Origin: Insulibacter thermoxylanivorax
Lineage (GTDB): Bacteria > Bacillota > Bacilli > Paenibacillales > DA-C8
Reading direction: 5' to 3'
NCBI RefSeq assembly: GCF_015472005.1
Contig: NZ_BMAQ01000029.1
Coordinates: 1-52,602 of the forward strand
DNA length: 52,602 bases
Shown here piece by piece: positions 43,002 to 52,602 of this stretch. The stretch's first letter is position 1; every line of letters begins with the position of its first letter. The notes under the pieces are model-generated. The model searched no databases. It was not told where the DNA came from and saw only the letters and a list, made by a program, of their open reading frames with translations. Made by a program: the position numbers and the translations under genes.

Positions 43002-43027
43002 GTCGCCCTAAACTGCGACTTTTTTTA
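43002..43027 (+). terminator. Plus-strand terminator between yacL and ispD
   Basis: GTCGC-CCTAAACT-GCGAC followed by eight T residues on the plus strand, in the yacL-ispD spacer. No plus-strand gene is nearby; it would stop antisense transcription. The 5-bp stem is short, so strength is uncertain. Confidence 0.45.
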
Positions 43028-43038
43028 TCATACCTGTT

Positions 43039-44118
<1,080 letters not shown>

Positions 44119-44221
44119 GTTTTTCACCTCCTGCAAGCTTCATGACAACACTCCTCCTTACAATTATGAACCAAATCTCTGCAAGCTAATCCGTTAACTG
44201 CCATTTTTGTCTGGCAAATAA

Positions 44222-44263
44222 AAAAAGCATTTACTTCATCATGGGATGAAATAAATGCTTTTT
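44222..44263 (-). terminator. Terminator after disA (bidirectional form)
   Basis: AAAAAGCATTTA...TAAATGCTTTTT with an inner TTCATC/GATGAA stem and ATGG loop, about 60 bp past the disA stop. A-rich 5' and T-rich 3' flanks allow termination in either direction. Confidence 0.85.
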
Positions 44264-44326
44264 ATTCCGTGCGTTTATTCAGTCTTATGATTCCTAAATA
44301 GACCTTATTATCCTCATAGACACCCG

Positions 44327-45403
44327 TTAGATATGTCTGTCGATAAAGACTTGCTGCTGAATCCGCTTCAGTCCGTCTTTGATCGCCCGTGCCCGCACTT
44401 CACCGATGCCGTCGACCTCATCCAGCTCTTCGATCGTTGCCATGAGGATGTGCGGCAGATATTCGAAACGTCTGACAAGATTGGACACGATGAGCGAAGG
44501 CAAGCGGGGGATCTTGTGCATGATTCGGAAACCGCGGGGCGAGATCGGTTCATCCAGGACCGTGCCGCCGGCCGGATAACCGAGTAGACGGACGATCTGG
44601 CTGCTCTCCAACAGTTCATCGGAGGACAGTTTCCTGATGGCTGCTTGGATCTCCCGGATCTTCTCGTCGCTGTAATCGCGGCTGTAATCCTTGAGCAGCA
44701 GAACCGACTCCTGGTCGAGTCCGGCGACCAATTCCTCGAGCTGCATGCTAATCAAGCGCCCTTCACTGCCGAGCTCGTTGATATAGCGCTTGATCTCCGA
44801 CTTCACGCGCAGCACCATCTCCAAGCGCTGGATCACGTTCGTCACATCCTGCAGCGTGACCAGTTCTTCAATCTCCGCCGCAGAGAGATTGATGAAGGCT
44901 TGATCCAGCACGGCTTTATTTTTCTCCAGGGTCTGGATTGCCTGGTTCGCCTTCGTCAAGATCACGCCGATATCCTTCAGCGAATATCGCAGATTGCCTT
45001 GATACAGCGTGATCACATTGCGCCGCTGCGAGATCGATACGACGAGCCGGCCGGTCTGCTTCGCTACCCGCTCCGCCGTACGATGTCTGATCCCCGTCTC
45101 CGTAGACGGAATCGATGAATCAGGGATCAGCTGGGTATTGGCATATAAAATCCGCTTAAGATCCTCGCTTAAGATGATCGCGCCGTCCATCTTGGCCAGC
45201 TCATACAGGTAGCTCGGACTGAAATCGCAGTTGATCGAGAACCCGCCGTCGACGATCTCCATCACTTCCGGACTATAGCCGACGACGATCAGGGCACCTG
45301 TTTTGGCGCGCAGAACATTCTCCAGCCCCTCGCGAAACGGTGTACCGGGCGCCACCAATTTCAGGAGGTCGCTCATCAGATCACGATTCTCTTCTTCTCT
45401 CAT
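44327..45403 (-). CDS. disA: DNA-integrity scanning diadenylate cyclase DisA
   Basis: Makes cyclic di-AMP and scans DNA for damage. 358 aa; DAC domain with DGAIILS at about residue 73 and [13 protein letters not shown] at about 106; a C-terminal helix-hairpin-helix region ([20 protein letters not shown]). ATG 45403, using GAGGGGGA at the end of radA as SD, 4 bp after the radA stop. Confidence 0.97.
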   Translation of the reverse strand: MREEENRDLMSDLLKLVAPGTPFREGLENVLRAKTGALIVVGYSPEVMEIVDGGFSINCDFSPSYLYELAKMDGAIILSEDLKRILYANTQLIPDSSIPSTETGIRHRTAERVAKQTGRLVVSISQRRNVITLYQGNLRYSLKDIGVILTKANQAIQTLEKNKAVLDQAFINLSAAEIEELVTLQDVTNVIQRLEMVLRVKSEIKRYINELGSEGRLISMQLEELVAGLDQESVLLLKDYSRDYSDEKIREIQAAIRKLSSDELLESSQIVRLLGYPAGGTVLDEPISPRGFRIMHKIPRLPSLIVSNLVRRFEYLPHILMATIEELDEVDGIGEVRARAIKDGLKRIQQQVFIDRHI

Positions 45404-45407
45404 CGAT

Positions 45408-46793
45408 TTATTCCCCCTCGCCTAATACAACGGCCAATGCTTCCTGTACCGTTTGTACTCCGATAACTTCTATGCCCTTGGGGGGCTGCCACCCTTTGAG
45501 GCTCTTCTGCGGAACGATCACCCTACGAAAGCCCAGCTTCTCCGCCTCTTTCACGCGCTGTTCGACTCGCGACACTGCGCGCACCTCACCGGTTAGACCG
45601 ACCTCGCCGAAGACCACATCGCCGGAATCCGCCGGTATATCGCGGAAGCTGGATACAAGGCTGATAGCGATCGCCAGGTCGACGGCCGGCTCATCCAGCT
45701 TCAGACCGCCCGCCACATTGATATAAGCATCGTAATGCTGCATATACAGACCCAGGCGTTTCTCCAGCACCGCCATGATCAAGACCAGACGGTTATGATC
45801 GACGCCCGTTGCCGTGCGGCGCGGACTTGGGAAGGAGGTCTTCGCAACCAGCGCTTGCAGTTCAACGAGCACTGGGCGGGTGCCCTCCATGCTGGCGACG
45901 ACAACGGAACCGGACACTCCTCGAGGTCTCTCCGACAGGAAGATCTCGCTCGGGTTCACGACTTCTCGCAGCCCCGATTCGCTCATCTCGAAGATCCCCA
46001 TCTCATTGGTCGAACCGAAACGGTTCTTCACGGCGCGCAGCATGCGATAGGTATGATGTCTGTCCCCCTCAAAATAAAGCACCGTATCCACCATATGTTC
46101 CAATAGGCGCGGACCTGCGATCGCCCCTTCCTTCGTGACATGACCGACCAGGATCGTAGCGATGCCGCTTACTTTAGCGATGCGCATAAAGTGACTTGTA
46201 CATTCGCGTACTTGCGAGACGCTGCCCGGCGCAGATTCCAATTGCGGCAAGTAGACGGTCTGGATCGAGTCTACGATGAGCAGATCAGGCTTAAGCTCAT
46301 CGATCGATGCCTGCATCAGCTCCAGATCCGTCTCACAAAGCACGTAGAGGTTCGGCGATGAGATTCCCAGCCGATCTGCCCGCAGCTTCGTCTGTCTCGC
46401 GGACTCCTCACCGGATATATACAGCACTTTAAGTCCCTGCTCTGCAAGCATATGCGAAGTTTGCAGCAAGAGCGTGGACTTGCCGATTCCGGGATCACCG
46501 CCGACCAGGGTAAGCGACCCCGGAACGATCCCTCCGCCGAGCACGCGGTCCAGTTCAACGATCTTGGTGCGGATTCGCGGATCGCTTGCGCTCTCTACTT
46601 CGTGAATCGGCCGCGGTTTCTCCTGAACGGGAATCGCGGCGTTTCGCCCGCCGAGCCCTCCTCTGCGCTTGCCAGCTCGTTCGACATGTTCTGTCATCGT
46701 ATTCCAGGCATGACAGCCCGGGCATTTCCCCATCCACTTTGGCGTTTCATACCCGCACTCATTACAGACAAATTTCGATTTTATTTTGCTCAT
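45408..46793 (-). CDS. radA: DNA repair protein RadA
   Basis: RecA-like branch-migration ATPase of 461 aa. N-terminal zinc finger CNECGYE...CPGC (residues ~9-27), Walker [11 protein letters not shown] at about 99, the RadA motif [11 protein letters not shown] at about 256, and a Lon-like C-terminal domain. Adjacent and coupled to disA, with which it interacts functionally in Bacillus. Confidence 0.97.
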   Translation of the reverse strand: MSKIKSKFVCNECGYETPKWMGKCPGCHAWNTMTEHVERAGKRRGGLGGRNAAIPVQEKPRPIHEVESASDPRIRTKIVELDRVLGGGIVPGSLTLVGGDPGIGKSTLLLQTSHMLAEQGLKVLYISGEESARQTKLRADRLGISSPNLYVLCETDLELMQASIDELKPDLLIVDSIQTVYLPQLESAPGSVSQVRECTSHFMRIAKVSGIATILVGHVTKEGAIAGPRLLEHMVDTVLYFEGDRHHTYRMLRAVKNRFGSTNEMGIFEMSESGLREVVNPSEIFLSERPRGVSGSVVVASMEGTRPVLVELQALVAKTSFPSPRRTATGVDHNRLVLIMAVLEKRLGLYMQHYDAYINVAGGLKLDEPAVDLAIAISLVSSFRDIPADSGDVVFGEVGLTGEVRAVSRVEQRVKEAEKLGFRRVIVPQKSLKGWQPPKGIEVIGVQTVQEALAVVLGEGE

Positions 46794-46869
46794 TCTTATG
46801 TATTCTCCGTAGTTTGGCCATCATTCTTCACCGATTTACTTCGATATAAATAAACATATCTCTTTTCAA

Positions 46870-46898
46870 AGTTTATCATGTGGGAAGCGAACTGAAAA
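46870..46898 (-). promoter_or_regulatory. Possible promoter of radA-disA
   Basis: TTTTCA (46893-46898) and TAAACT (46870-46875) spaced 17 bp, with TG one base before the -10. Only a moderate match, but it is the best candidate between the clpC terminator and radA. Confidence 0.4.
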
Positions 46899-46910
46899 GT
46901 GCCCCCATAT

Positions 46911-46946
46911 GAAAATAAGCGGGACAGCCGCTGATCGCTGTCCCGC
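46911..46946 (-). terminator. Terminator after clpC
   Basis: Perfect 10-bp stem GCGGGACAGC/GCTGTCCCGC with an 8-nt loop, followed by TTATTTTC, 30 bp past the clpC stop. Ends the ctsR operon. Confidence 0.9.
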
Positions 46947-46976
46947 ATCCATGTTCGGTCCTGCTATGCTCCGTCT

Positions 46977-49418
46977 TTATGTTGTCATGCTGGGCTGTTT
47001 CTTCGTTACGGTGAGTTCTCCGTTCTGCTCATCGATGATCAGGTCGTCACCCCGCTGAATCTCACCGCGCAGCAGCGCTTCGGACAGCCGATCCTCGATA
47101 TGCTTCTGGATTGTGCGGCGCAGCGGACGCGCTCCGTATGTCGGATCAAATCCTTCCTTCGCAAGGAACTTCTTCGCAGCATCCGTCAGTTCGAAGTCGA
47201 CCTCTTGCTCCAGCAGACGTTTGCGCAGATCTTCCGCCATAAGCGTGACGATCCGAGCGATATGCTCCTCGCCAAGCGGATGGAAGACGATCGTCTCATC
47301 GATCCGGTTCAAGAACTCCGGCCGGAAATTGCGCTTGAGCTCTGACAAGACGCGGTCTTTCATCGCGTTGTAATCCCGCTCGCGGTCGTCCCCTGCCGTA
47401 AAGCCAAGGGTCGAATTCTTGCGGATCATCTCCGCGCCGACGTTCGAAGTCATGATGATCAGCGTGTTGCGGAAATCGACGACGCGGCCTTTGGAGTCGG
47501 TCAGCCGGCCGTCCTCCAGCACTTGCAGCAGGATGTTGAAGACTTCAGGGTGTGCTTTCTCGATTTCGTCCAAGAGGACGACCGAATATGGCTTACGGCG
47601 AACCTTCTCCGTCAGCTGTCCGCCTTCTTCATAACCGACATATCCCGGAGGCGCACCGATAAGACGGGAAGTCGAATGTTTCTCCATGTACTCGGACATA
47701 TCGATGCGAATCACAGAATTCTCGTCCCCGAACAGCGCTTCCGCCAGTGCGCGGGCGAGCTCCGTCTTCCCGACGCCGGTCGGCCCGAGGAAGATGAACG
47801 AACCCATCGGACGCTTCGGATCCTTCAGTCCCGCACGCGAACGACGAATGGCGCGGGCGACGGCCTTCACCGCTTCTTCCTGACCGATGACGCGCTTATG
47901 CAGGATTTCCTCCATCTTAAGCAGGCGTTCAGTCTCTTCTTCTTGCAATTTTACGACCGGGATTCCCGTCCAGTTCGCAACGACCTGAGCGATATCGTCC
48001 GGCGTCACTTCCGAATCTGTGCGGCCTTGTTTTTCCTTCCATGCATTCTTCGTTGCCTCGAGCTCTTCCCGCATCTTCTGTTCGCTGTCTCTAAGCGCCG
48101 CTGCCTTCTCGAACTCCTGGCTTTGCACGGCGGCGTCCTTCTCCTTGCGGAGTTCTTCGAGCTTGCGCTCCAGCTCCTTCAAGTTCGGAGGAATCGTATA
48201 GGATTGCAGACGCACCTTCGAGCAGGCCTCATCGATCAAGTCGATCGCCTTATCCGGCAGGAAGCGATCCGTGATATAGCGGTCGGACAGTTTTACCGCT
48301 TGTTCGATCGCCTCATCCGTGATCTTCACGCGGTGATGCGCTTCATAACGGTCGCGCAGTCCATGCAGGATCTGAATGGCTTCCTCCGGCGACGGCTCAT
48401 CGACCATGATCGGCTGGAAGCGGCGTTCGAGAGCAGCGTCTTTCTCAATATATTTGCGGTATTCGTCCAGAGTCGTCGCACCGATGCACTGCAGCTCACC
48501 GCGGGCCAGGGACGGCTTCAGGATGTTGGAGGCATCGATGGCTCCTTCGGCTCCGCCGGCACCGATCAATGTATGCAGTTCGTCGATGAACAGGATGACG
48601 TTGCCGGCTTGGCGAATCTCATCCATGATCTTCTTCAAGCGATCTTCAAACTCTCCGCGGTACTTCGTTCCTGCCACGACCGATCCCATATCGAGGGTCA
48701 TGACCCGCTTATCGCGCAGCGTCTCCGGAATCTCATTGTTCACGATCCTCTGGGCTAAGCCTTCAGCGATCGCTGTCTTACCAACACCGGGCTCACCGAT
48801 CAGCACCGGGTTGTTCTTCGTACGGCGGCTGAGCACCTGGATGACGCGCTCGATCTCCTTCTCACGACCGATTACCGGATCCAAGCTGTTCTCCTTGGCC
48901 GCCGCTGTCAGATCGCGCGCCAGACTATCCAAGGTCGGCGTGCTCACGTTCGTCGGCGTGCTGCTGGAAGATGGCATGGACTCGCTGCTGCCCAGCAGCT
49001 GCAGCACTTGTTGACGTGCTTTGTTCAAGTTGATGCCGAGGTTGTTCAAGACGCGTGCTGCAACGCCCTCTCCCTCACGGATGAGTCCAAGCAGGATGTG
49101 CTCCGTTCCTACATAGGTATGACCCAGCTTACGCGCCTCATCCATGGACAGCTCGATCACCTTCTTAGCGCGGGGCGTATAAGCGAGGTTCGCCTGCTGC
49201 TCTTGGCCGCGGCCGATCAGGGCTTCCACTTCATCCTGGATCTTCTCTAAACCGAGTCCCAGTGAGATCAGCGCCTTCGCAGCAATGCCTTCTCCTTCTC
49301 GAATCAACCCGAGCAGGATATGTTCTGTTCCGATATTATTATGGCCAAGCCTTACGGCTTCTTCTTGGGCTAATGCGAGCACCTTCTGTGCGCGTTCCGT
49401 AAATCTGCCAAACATCAT
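46977..49418 (-). CDS. clpC: ATP-dependent Clp protease ATPase subunit ClpC
   Basis: HSP100 unfoldase partner of ClpP. 813 aa: two N-terminal repeats ([20 protein letters not shown] and the [17 protein letters not shown] copy), AAA1 with [15 protein letters not shown] (about 211), the UVR/M-domain, AAA2 with [16 protein letters not shown] (about 546). ATG 49418 with GGAGG 10 nt upstream. Last gene of the ctsR operon, after an atypically long repeat-rich spacer. Confidence 0.98.
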   Translation of the reverse strand: MMFGRFTERAQKVLALAQEEAVRLGHNNIGTEHILLGLIREGEGIAAKALISLGLGLEKIQDEVEALIGRGQEQQANLAYTPRAKKVIELSMDEARKLGHTYVGTEHILLGLIREGEGVAARVLNNLGINLNKARQQVLQLLGSSESMPSSSSTPTNVSTPTLDSLARDLTAAAKENSLDPVIGREKEIERVIQVLSRRTKNNPVLIGEPGVGKTAIAEGLAQRIVNNEIPETLRDKRVMTLDMGSVVAGTKYRGEFEDRLKKIMDEIRQAGNVILFIDELHTLIGAGGAEGAIDASNILKPSLARGELQCIGATTLDEYRKYIEKDAALERRFQPIMVDEPSPEEAIQILHGLRDRYEAHHRVKITDEAIEQAVKLSDRYITDRFLPDKAIDLIDEACSKVRLQSYTIPPNLKELERKLEELRKEKDAAVQSQEFEKAAALRDSEQKMREELEATKNAWKEKQGRTDSEVTPDDIAQVVANWTGIPVVKLQEEETERLLKMEEILHKRVIGQEEAVKAVARAIRRSRAGLKDPKRPMGSFIFLGPTGVGKTELARALAEALFGDENSVIRIDMSEYMEKHSTSRLIGAPPGYVGYEEGGQLTEKVRRKPYSVVLLDEIEKAHPEVFNILLQVLEDGRLTDSKGRVVDFRNTLIIMTSNVGAEMIRKNSTLGFTAGDDRERDYNAMKDRVLSELKRNFRPEFLNRIDETIVFHPLGEEHIARIVTLMAEDLRKRLLEQEVDFELTDAAKKFLAKEGFDPTYGARPLRRTIQKHIEDRLSEALLRGEIQRGDDLIIDEQNGELTVTKKQPSMTT

Positions 49419-49450
49419 CTAACCTACACCTCCGCATGCTTGTTATTCGT

Positions 49451-49480
49451 ATTATATTCAACTAATCCACTCACTTCCAA
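49451..49480 (-). promoter_or_regulatory. Probable internal promoter of clpC
   Basis: A perfect TATAAT (49451-49456) with TTGGAA (49475-49480) 18 bp upstream, about 30 bp before the clpC start. No CtsR operator overlaps it, so it would supply ClpC outside CtsR control. Confidence 0.6.
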
Positions 49481-49489
49481 TGAGCGATC

Positions 49490-49632
49490 CCATCCACATC
49501 TTACATCTGGATTATATATCTGTATCTTACATCTTATACATGTTCATTACACATCTTCATCAAACAGCTTCATCAGCTTCATCTTATATTTGCATCTTAA
49601 TCGCATCTAATGATCATGCATCCTGATCATGA
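49490..49632. repeat. Low-complexity CATCTT/TTCATC repeat tract between mcsB and clpC
   Basis: The tract contains two copies of ATCTTACATCT (49498-49508, 49524-49534), a tandem AGCTTCATC pair (49566-49583), further CATCTTA units and two TGATCATG copies at the mcsB end. It looks like degenerate simple-sequence expansion and has no coding capacity on either strand. Confidence 0.6.
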
Positions 49633-50691
49633 GGATTTAAGTCGCGAGCGAATCAACTCTGCCCTGCGGACATCGCGTTCTTCCGGAGACAGCTTGCTCC
49701 CGGACAACTGCTGCAAGAAACCCGGCTGCGACATCACGATCAATTCATTCATAATCGTCGGTGTCGTATTGGTCTGGATTAATCCCAAGTCGATGCCCAG
49801 CCGCACATCGGAAAGCCGCTGCGCCGCCTCTTTGGAGTCCATAATATGCGCATGTGCCAGGATGCCGTAAGACCGGTTCACACGGTCGATCAGGCGATCC
49901 CGGGATTCTTGCAGCAGCTTCTGTCTAGCCGTCCGCTCATGCGCAATGATCTGCTTCGCTACCCGGTACAGATTATCGAGGATCTCCTCCTCCGATTGCC
50001 CAAGGGTAATCTGGTTCGAGATCTGGAACAGATTGCCCATCGCTTCGCTGCCTTCTCCATACAGGCCGCGTACTGCAAGACCGACCTGAGTGATCGCAGG
50101 CAGGAGGCGATTAATCTGCTTGGTGATGACCAGCGCCGGCAGATGCATCATCACGGATGCTCTCAGGCCCGTACCCACATTGGTCGGACAGCTGGTCAGA
50201 TAACCCCGTTTCTCATCAAAGGCATACTCCAATTGCGATTCGAATATATCATCGATCCGGCTGGCGAGTTCCCATGCTTCACGAATCTGAAAACCGGCGT
50301 ACAAACACTGTATTCGCAGATGATCTTCTTCGTTCACCATGATGCTGATCGATTCATTCTCGCTGAGGATTACCGCGCCGTTCCGCGCTTCATTTGCTAA
50401 GTTGGGGCTGATCAGGTGCTTCTCTACCAGCACCCGTTTCTGCAGTTCATTCAGATCCTTCAGTTCGATTAGTTGAAACCGATCGATCCCTTGCAACTGC
50501 TGGTTGTTCATCACACCGCGGACCTGTTCCAGAACTTCACCCGACTGGTGATTGGTAGCCAGCATCGGAAAGGGTTGTGTTCTCAGGTTTCGGGCTAACC
50601 GAACCCGGCTGCTGAATACGATATCCCGATCCGGTCCCTCGCTTTGCATCCAATCACTCAGCGCTCGATTGAATAATGGCCCATTCGCCAT
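49627..50691 (-). CDS. mcsB: Protein arginine kinase McsB
   Basis: Phosphorylates arginines of CtsR and of clients, marking them for ClpCP. 354 aa of ATP:guanido phosphotransferase fold: VFSSRVRLARNLRTQPFP at about residues 24-41 and SCPTNVGTGLRASVMMHLPA at about 170. ATG 50691 with GAAGGAGGGAAGGTT upstream. 119 bp after mcsA. Confidence 0.97.
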   Translation of the reverse strand: MANGPLFNRALSDWMQSEGPDRDIVFSSRVRLARNLRTQPFPMLATNHQSGEVLEQVRGVMNNQQLQGIDRFQLIELKDLNELQKRVLVEKHLISPNLANEARNGAVILSENESISIMVNEEDHLRIQCLYAGFQIREAWELASRIDDIFESQLEYAFDEKRGYLTSCPTNVGTGLRASVMMHLPALVITKQINRLLPAITQVGLAVRGLYGEGSEAMGNLFQISNQITLGQSEEEILDNLYRVAKQIIAHERTARQKLLQESRDRLIDRVNRSYGILAHAHIMDSKEAAQRLSDVRLGIDLGLIQTNTTPTIMNELIVMSQPGFLQQLSGSKLSPEERDVRRAELIRSRLKSS

Positions 50692-50810
50692 AACCTTCCC
50701 TCCTTCGGTTTTGATGAAAACGCCCTTCCGAACGTCCAATCATCGGCTGTTTTAAGCAGTTTATATGATGGCGCTCAAACCTCACTCACCAGCGTCCAAA
50801 CAGCGTTACG

Positions 50811-51329
50811 CTATAGATCCGCAATTTTCCTTTCCAAGTCACGAATCTTGTCACGAAGGCTGGCCGCTGCCTCGAACTCTTCCCGCTCAATCCTGAGCTG
50901 GAGTTCCCGTTTTAGACGTTCGAGCTCGCGCTGTTGTTTGATCTTGCCACCGCTGCGCACCGGCACTTTGCCGACGTGTACAACGTTTCCATGCACCCGT
51001 TTGAACAACGGATCCAAGCGATCAGAGAAATATTGGTAGCAGGCACTGCATCCGAAACGCCCGATCTTGCTGAACTGGGTATAAGTAAGTCCGCATTCCT
51101 CACAACGGGAGTGCTGCGGTTTCGAGCTCGTCGATCCTTTGCCCGTCGGATCAAAATCCAGCAGTCCTGACAACAGATTATGAATCGAGAATCCGTTGGA
51201 AGTACCCGGAATCAGTTCGCCCTTCTCTCGTGCACAGCTGTCGCAGAAATGGAACTCCGTTTTCTCTCCGTTGACGATCTTCGTAAAATGCAAAGTCGCA
51301 GGTTTGCTGCCGCATTCTTGACACATCAT
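50811..51329 (-). CDS. mcsA: McsA, zinc-binding activator of McsB
   Basis: 172 aa. Zinc-finger pairs CQEC...CDSC (about residues 3-33) and CEEC...CSAC (about 80-105), then a C-terminal UVR domain (ELQLRIEREEFEAAASLRDK). Start ATG 51329 after GGAGGCGATGGTTCT; the longer open frame has no start signal. Works with McsB as CtsR modulator. Confidence 0.95.
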   Translation of the reverse strand: MMCQECGSKPATLHFTKIVNGEKTEFHFCDSCAREKGELIPGTSNGFSIHNLLSGLLDFDPTGKGSTSSKPQHSRCEECGLTYTQFSKIGRFGCSACYQYFSDRLDPLFKRVHGNVVHVGKVPVRSGGKIKQQRELERLKRELQLRIEREEFEAAASLRDKIRDLERKIADL

Positions 51330-51500
51330 AGAACCATCGCCTCCTTCCTCATTACGCCTCATTGAGGCTGACCTGCATCGACCCCTTAGGCTTGATGCAG
51401 CATTCTTGCAAGTGCCGTAAGTGCTCGTTAAACCTGTTTGCATATAGGCCAAATTACATAAGCGAAATACGACACCTTACTGCCGTTTACTTCCGACTTA
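51330..51500 (-). other. ctsR-mcsA spacer with two hairpins
   Basis: 171 bp without a gene. It contains CTGCATC/GATGCAG arms (51373-51400) and a perfect palindrome GCCTCATTGAGGC (51356-51368) close to the mcsA SD. Possible intercistronic processing or translational control; in other Bacilli this gap is usually short. Confidence 0.4.
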
Positions 51501-51965
51501 CTATCGCTTGCTCAATAACGCGATCAACATCGCCTTCAAGATCTTCGCTCGAACCTCATCCCGCAGCGGCAAACGAAGTCCGATATTGTCGCGATGCACC
51601 GCTGCCTGCAGCATCTTCGCCTCGCGCTCCGTGATCAGCTTCGACTCCTCCAACTGCTCGATCAGTCCTTCAGCGGTATCCTGATCCACACTGTCGGACA
51701 GATTCTTCATCAGATAGTCCATGATCTTATCATGGGATGGTAATTGAATGCGCTGAATCCGAATAAATCCGCCGCCGCCGCGCTTGCTTTCTACCAAGTA
51801 ACCCTTCTCAAGGGTGAATCGCGTCTGAATCACGTAGTTGATCTGGGAAGGGACACATTGGAATTTCTCTGCTAATTCATTGCGTCCAATCTCTACAACC
51901 TGATCAGGGCTGTTCAGCAATACATTCTTCAAGTATTGTTCGATGATCTCCGTCGTATTACGCAA
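51501..51965 (-). CDS. ctsR: Class III heat-shock repressor CtsR
   Basis: 154 aa. Winged-helix DNA-binding domain (NELAEKFQCVPSQINYVIQT) and the thermosensing tetra-glycine wing VESKRGGGGFIRI at about residues 58-70; C-terminal McsB/ClpC interaction region with LITEREAKML. The start is TTG at 51965 preceded by AGGTGG. Autoregulated through the operator at 52171-52187. Confidence 0.97.
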   Translation of the reverse strand: MRNTTEIIEQYLKNVLLNSPDQVVEIGRNELAEKFQCVPSQINYVIQTRFTLEKGYLVESKRGGGGFIRIQRIQLPSHDKIMDYLMKNLSDSVDQDTAEGLIEQLEESKLITEREAKMLQAAVHRDNIGLRLPLRDEVRAKILKAMLIALLSKR

Positions 51966-52170
51966 ATCTCAACCACCTGCCTTGATTAGTCATGTAGAAA
52001 TTGTGAAACGTTGCCTTGGCACACAATCTCTTCGTCTTGGCATGCAGCGCGTTGGCACAGCATTCGAGTGTTTGGGTTTAGCAGACATAATCGGGAATAC
52101 ACGGTTTGGATCTTTTACGCATATTATTGGTGCAGCTTATATTCTTAGTTTCGTTTGACATATTGTTGAC

Positions 52171-52187
52171 TTTGACTTTCCTTGACT
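52171..52187 (-). promoter_or_regulatory. CtsR operator
   Basis: Minus-strand AGTCAAG-GAA-AGTCAAA matches the CtsR heptad consensus RGTCAAA-NAN-RGTCAAA at all but one base. It starts 4 bp past the predicted transcription start. Two further GTCAA half-sites follow with non-canonical spacing. Confidence 0.9.
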
Positions 52188-52197
52188 TTCGTTTTCT

Positions 52198-52226
52198 ATT
52201 ATAAACCCATTTTTTTATTTTGCCAA
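52198..52226 (-). promoter_or_regulatory. Sigma-A promoter of the ctsR operon
   Basis: TTGGCA (52221-52226) and a perfect TATAAT (52198-52203) spaced 17 bp through an A-rich spacer. It implies a leader of about 225 nt before the ctsR TTG start. Confidence 0.88.
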
Positions 52227-52337
52227 GTCCTCTTTATCTATTTTGGACGAAAATTTTCATTGTTATCCTTGCAACTTGCAATTAGCACCTCGCTCAGTGA
52301 CCCAACATACCGCATGAGGCCGCGAATCTTGTACTAT

Positions 52338-52355
52338 TGTCCGATTTTTAGGACA
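52338..52355. repeat. TGTCC palindrome, copy 1
   Basis: TGTCC-GATTTTTA-GGACA, an 18-bp inverted repeat with an A/T-rich centre, flanked on the right by AAATCCG. Confidence 0.7.
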
Positions 52356-52470
52356 AAATCCGCCTGCCGAACCCGCACATCCCTGTGATGATGTTGTCGA
52401 TCGTGTTGATCCGGAACACATCAGTAATTATGTTGCGGATTATGTTACGGCAAAACACACCTGTCGATTT

Positions 52471-52488
52471 TGTCCTAAATTTAGGACA
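52471..52488. repeat. TGTCC palindrome, copy 2 (perfect)
   Basis: TGTCCTAAATTTAGGACA is a perfect 18-bp palindrome, without an unpaired loop, which suits a DNA operator better than an RNA hairpin. Confidence 0.75.
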
Positions 52489-52509
52489 CATCCTCCCCGC
52501 CGGCGCCTG

Positions 52510-52548
52510 TTTTTCGGTTTTTGTCCTGTTTTTAGGACAAAACCGATC
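52510..52548. repeat. TGTCC palindrome, copy 3 with extended arms
   Basis: TGTCCTGTTTTTAGGACA at 52522-52539. The arms extend outward: TCGGTTTT on the left pairs with AAAACCGA on the right with one extra T, making a 13-bp stem. AAAACCGATC follows. Confidence 0.7.
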
Positions 52549-52570
52549 AGTTCGCCACACTCCGACCTCG

Positions 52571-52594
52571 TTTTATACGAATTTTCGTATAAAA
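52571..52594. repeat. TTTTATACGA inverted repeat
   Basis: Perfect 10-bp arms TTTTATACGA / TCGTATAAAA around ATTT. The right arm runs into AAAACCGATC (52591-52600), identical to the sequence after copy 3 of the TGTCC palindrome, 52 bp away. Confidence 0.7.
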
Positions 52595-52602
52595 CCGATC
52601 TA

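Larger units (their letters stand above)
52227..52602. other. Gene-free right end of the window
   Basis: 376 bp upstream of the ctsR promoter without a credible gene; the only frame of note (70 codons, minus) consists largely of the palindrome repeats read as CPKxRTK. It contains three TGTCC...GGACA palindromes and one TTTTATACGA hairpin. Confidence 0.6.

Noticed and set aside
47523-48758. 411-codon plus-strand ORF opposite clpC, and similar long plus-strand ORFs opposite rpoC, rpoB, tuf and fusA
   Set aside because: They are antisense shadows of highly conserved genes, with no SD, no family resemblance and arginine/leucine-rich composition typical of such shadows.
52275-52305. TTAGCACCTC resembling half of a CIRCE (HrcA) element
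   Set aside because: The mirrored GAGTGCTAA arm is absent.
52348-52560. 70-codon minus-strand ORF at the right end with repeated CPKxRTK
   Set aside because: The repeats are just the TGTCC palindromes translated; there is no SD and no protein family.

Overview
The window is a continuous stretch of the conserved translation/transcription gene cluster of a Firmicute of class Bacilli. Every credible gene lies on the minus strand, so transcription runs from the high coordinates to the low ones. Gene order, the ctsR-mcsA-mcsB-clpC-radA-disA-yacL-ispD-ispF-gltX-cysE-cysS block, the presence of sigH, and protein sequences close to those I know from Paenibacillus point to a Paenibacillaceae-like organism with moderate G+C. 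This assignment is inference from memory; no database was searched.

Layout, in transcription order: (1) 52.6-52.0 kb, a gene-free end with a family of TGTCC...GGACA palindromes, then a sigma-A promoter with a CtsR operator. (2) 52.0-47.0 kb, the class III heat-shock operon ctsR-mcsA-mcsB-clpC, with unusually wide intergenic spacers and a probable internal clpC promoter, ended by a strong terminator. (3) 46.8-40.2 kb, radA-disA, then yacL-ispD-ispF-gltX (DNA repair/c-di-AMP, isoprenoid precursors, tRNA-Glu charging). (4) 40.1-35.7 kb, a cysteine-specifier T-box controlling cysE-cysS, followed by mrnC-rlmB-rae1. (5) sigH with its own promoter. (6) 34.4-31.0 kb, rpmGB-secE-nusG-rplK-rplA-rplJ-rplL with L1-type and L10-type autoregulatory leaders; nusG carries a frameshift. 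(7) rsmC-like methyltransferase, then a 731-bp gap holding the rpoB promoter, and rpoB-rpoC. (8) rplGB-rpsL-rpsG-fusA-tuf. (9) the S10-spc-alpha superoperon from rpsJ to rplQ, including secY, adk, map and infA. (10) truA, then rplM-rpsI from their own promoter and an L13-type leader.

Most genes are textbook and intact. The points most worth a second look are: a one-base frameshift in nusG; Asn instead of the usual His at the rifampicin-pocket position of RpoB (residue 481); absence of the ecfA1-ecfA2-ecfT module normally found between rplQ and truA; a roughly 665-nt rpoB leader opposed by a possible plus-strand transcription unit that has its own promoter-like and terminator-like signals; a 10-codon upstream ORF in the S10 operon leader; and the palindromic repeat family at the right end. 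I did not find a recognisable defence system, mobile element, CRISPR array, tRNA or rRNA gene in the window.
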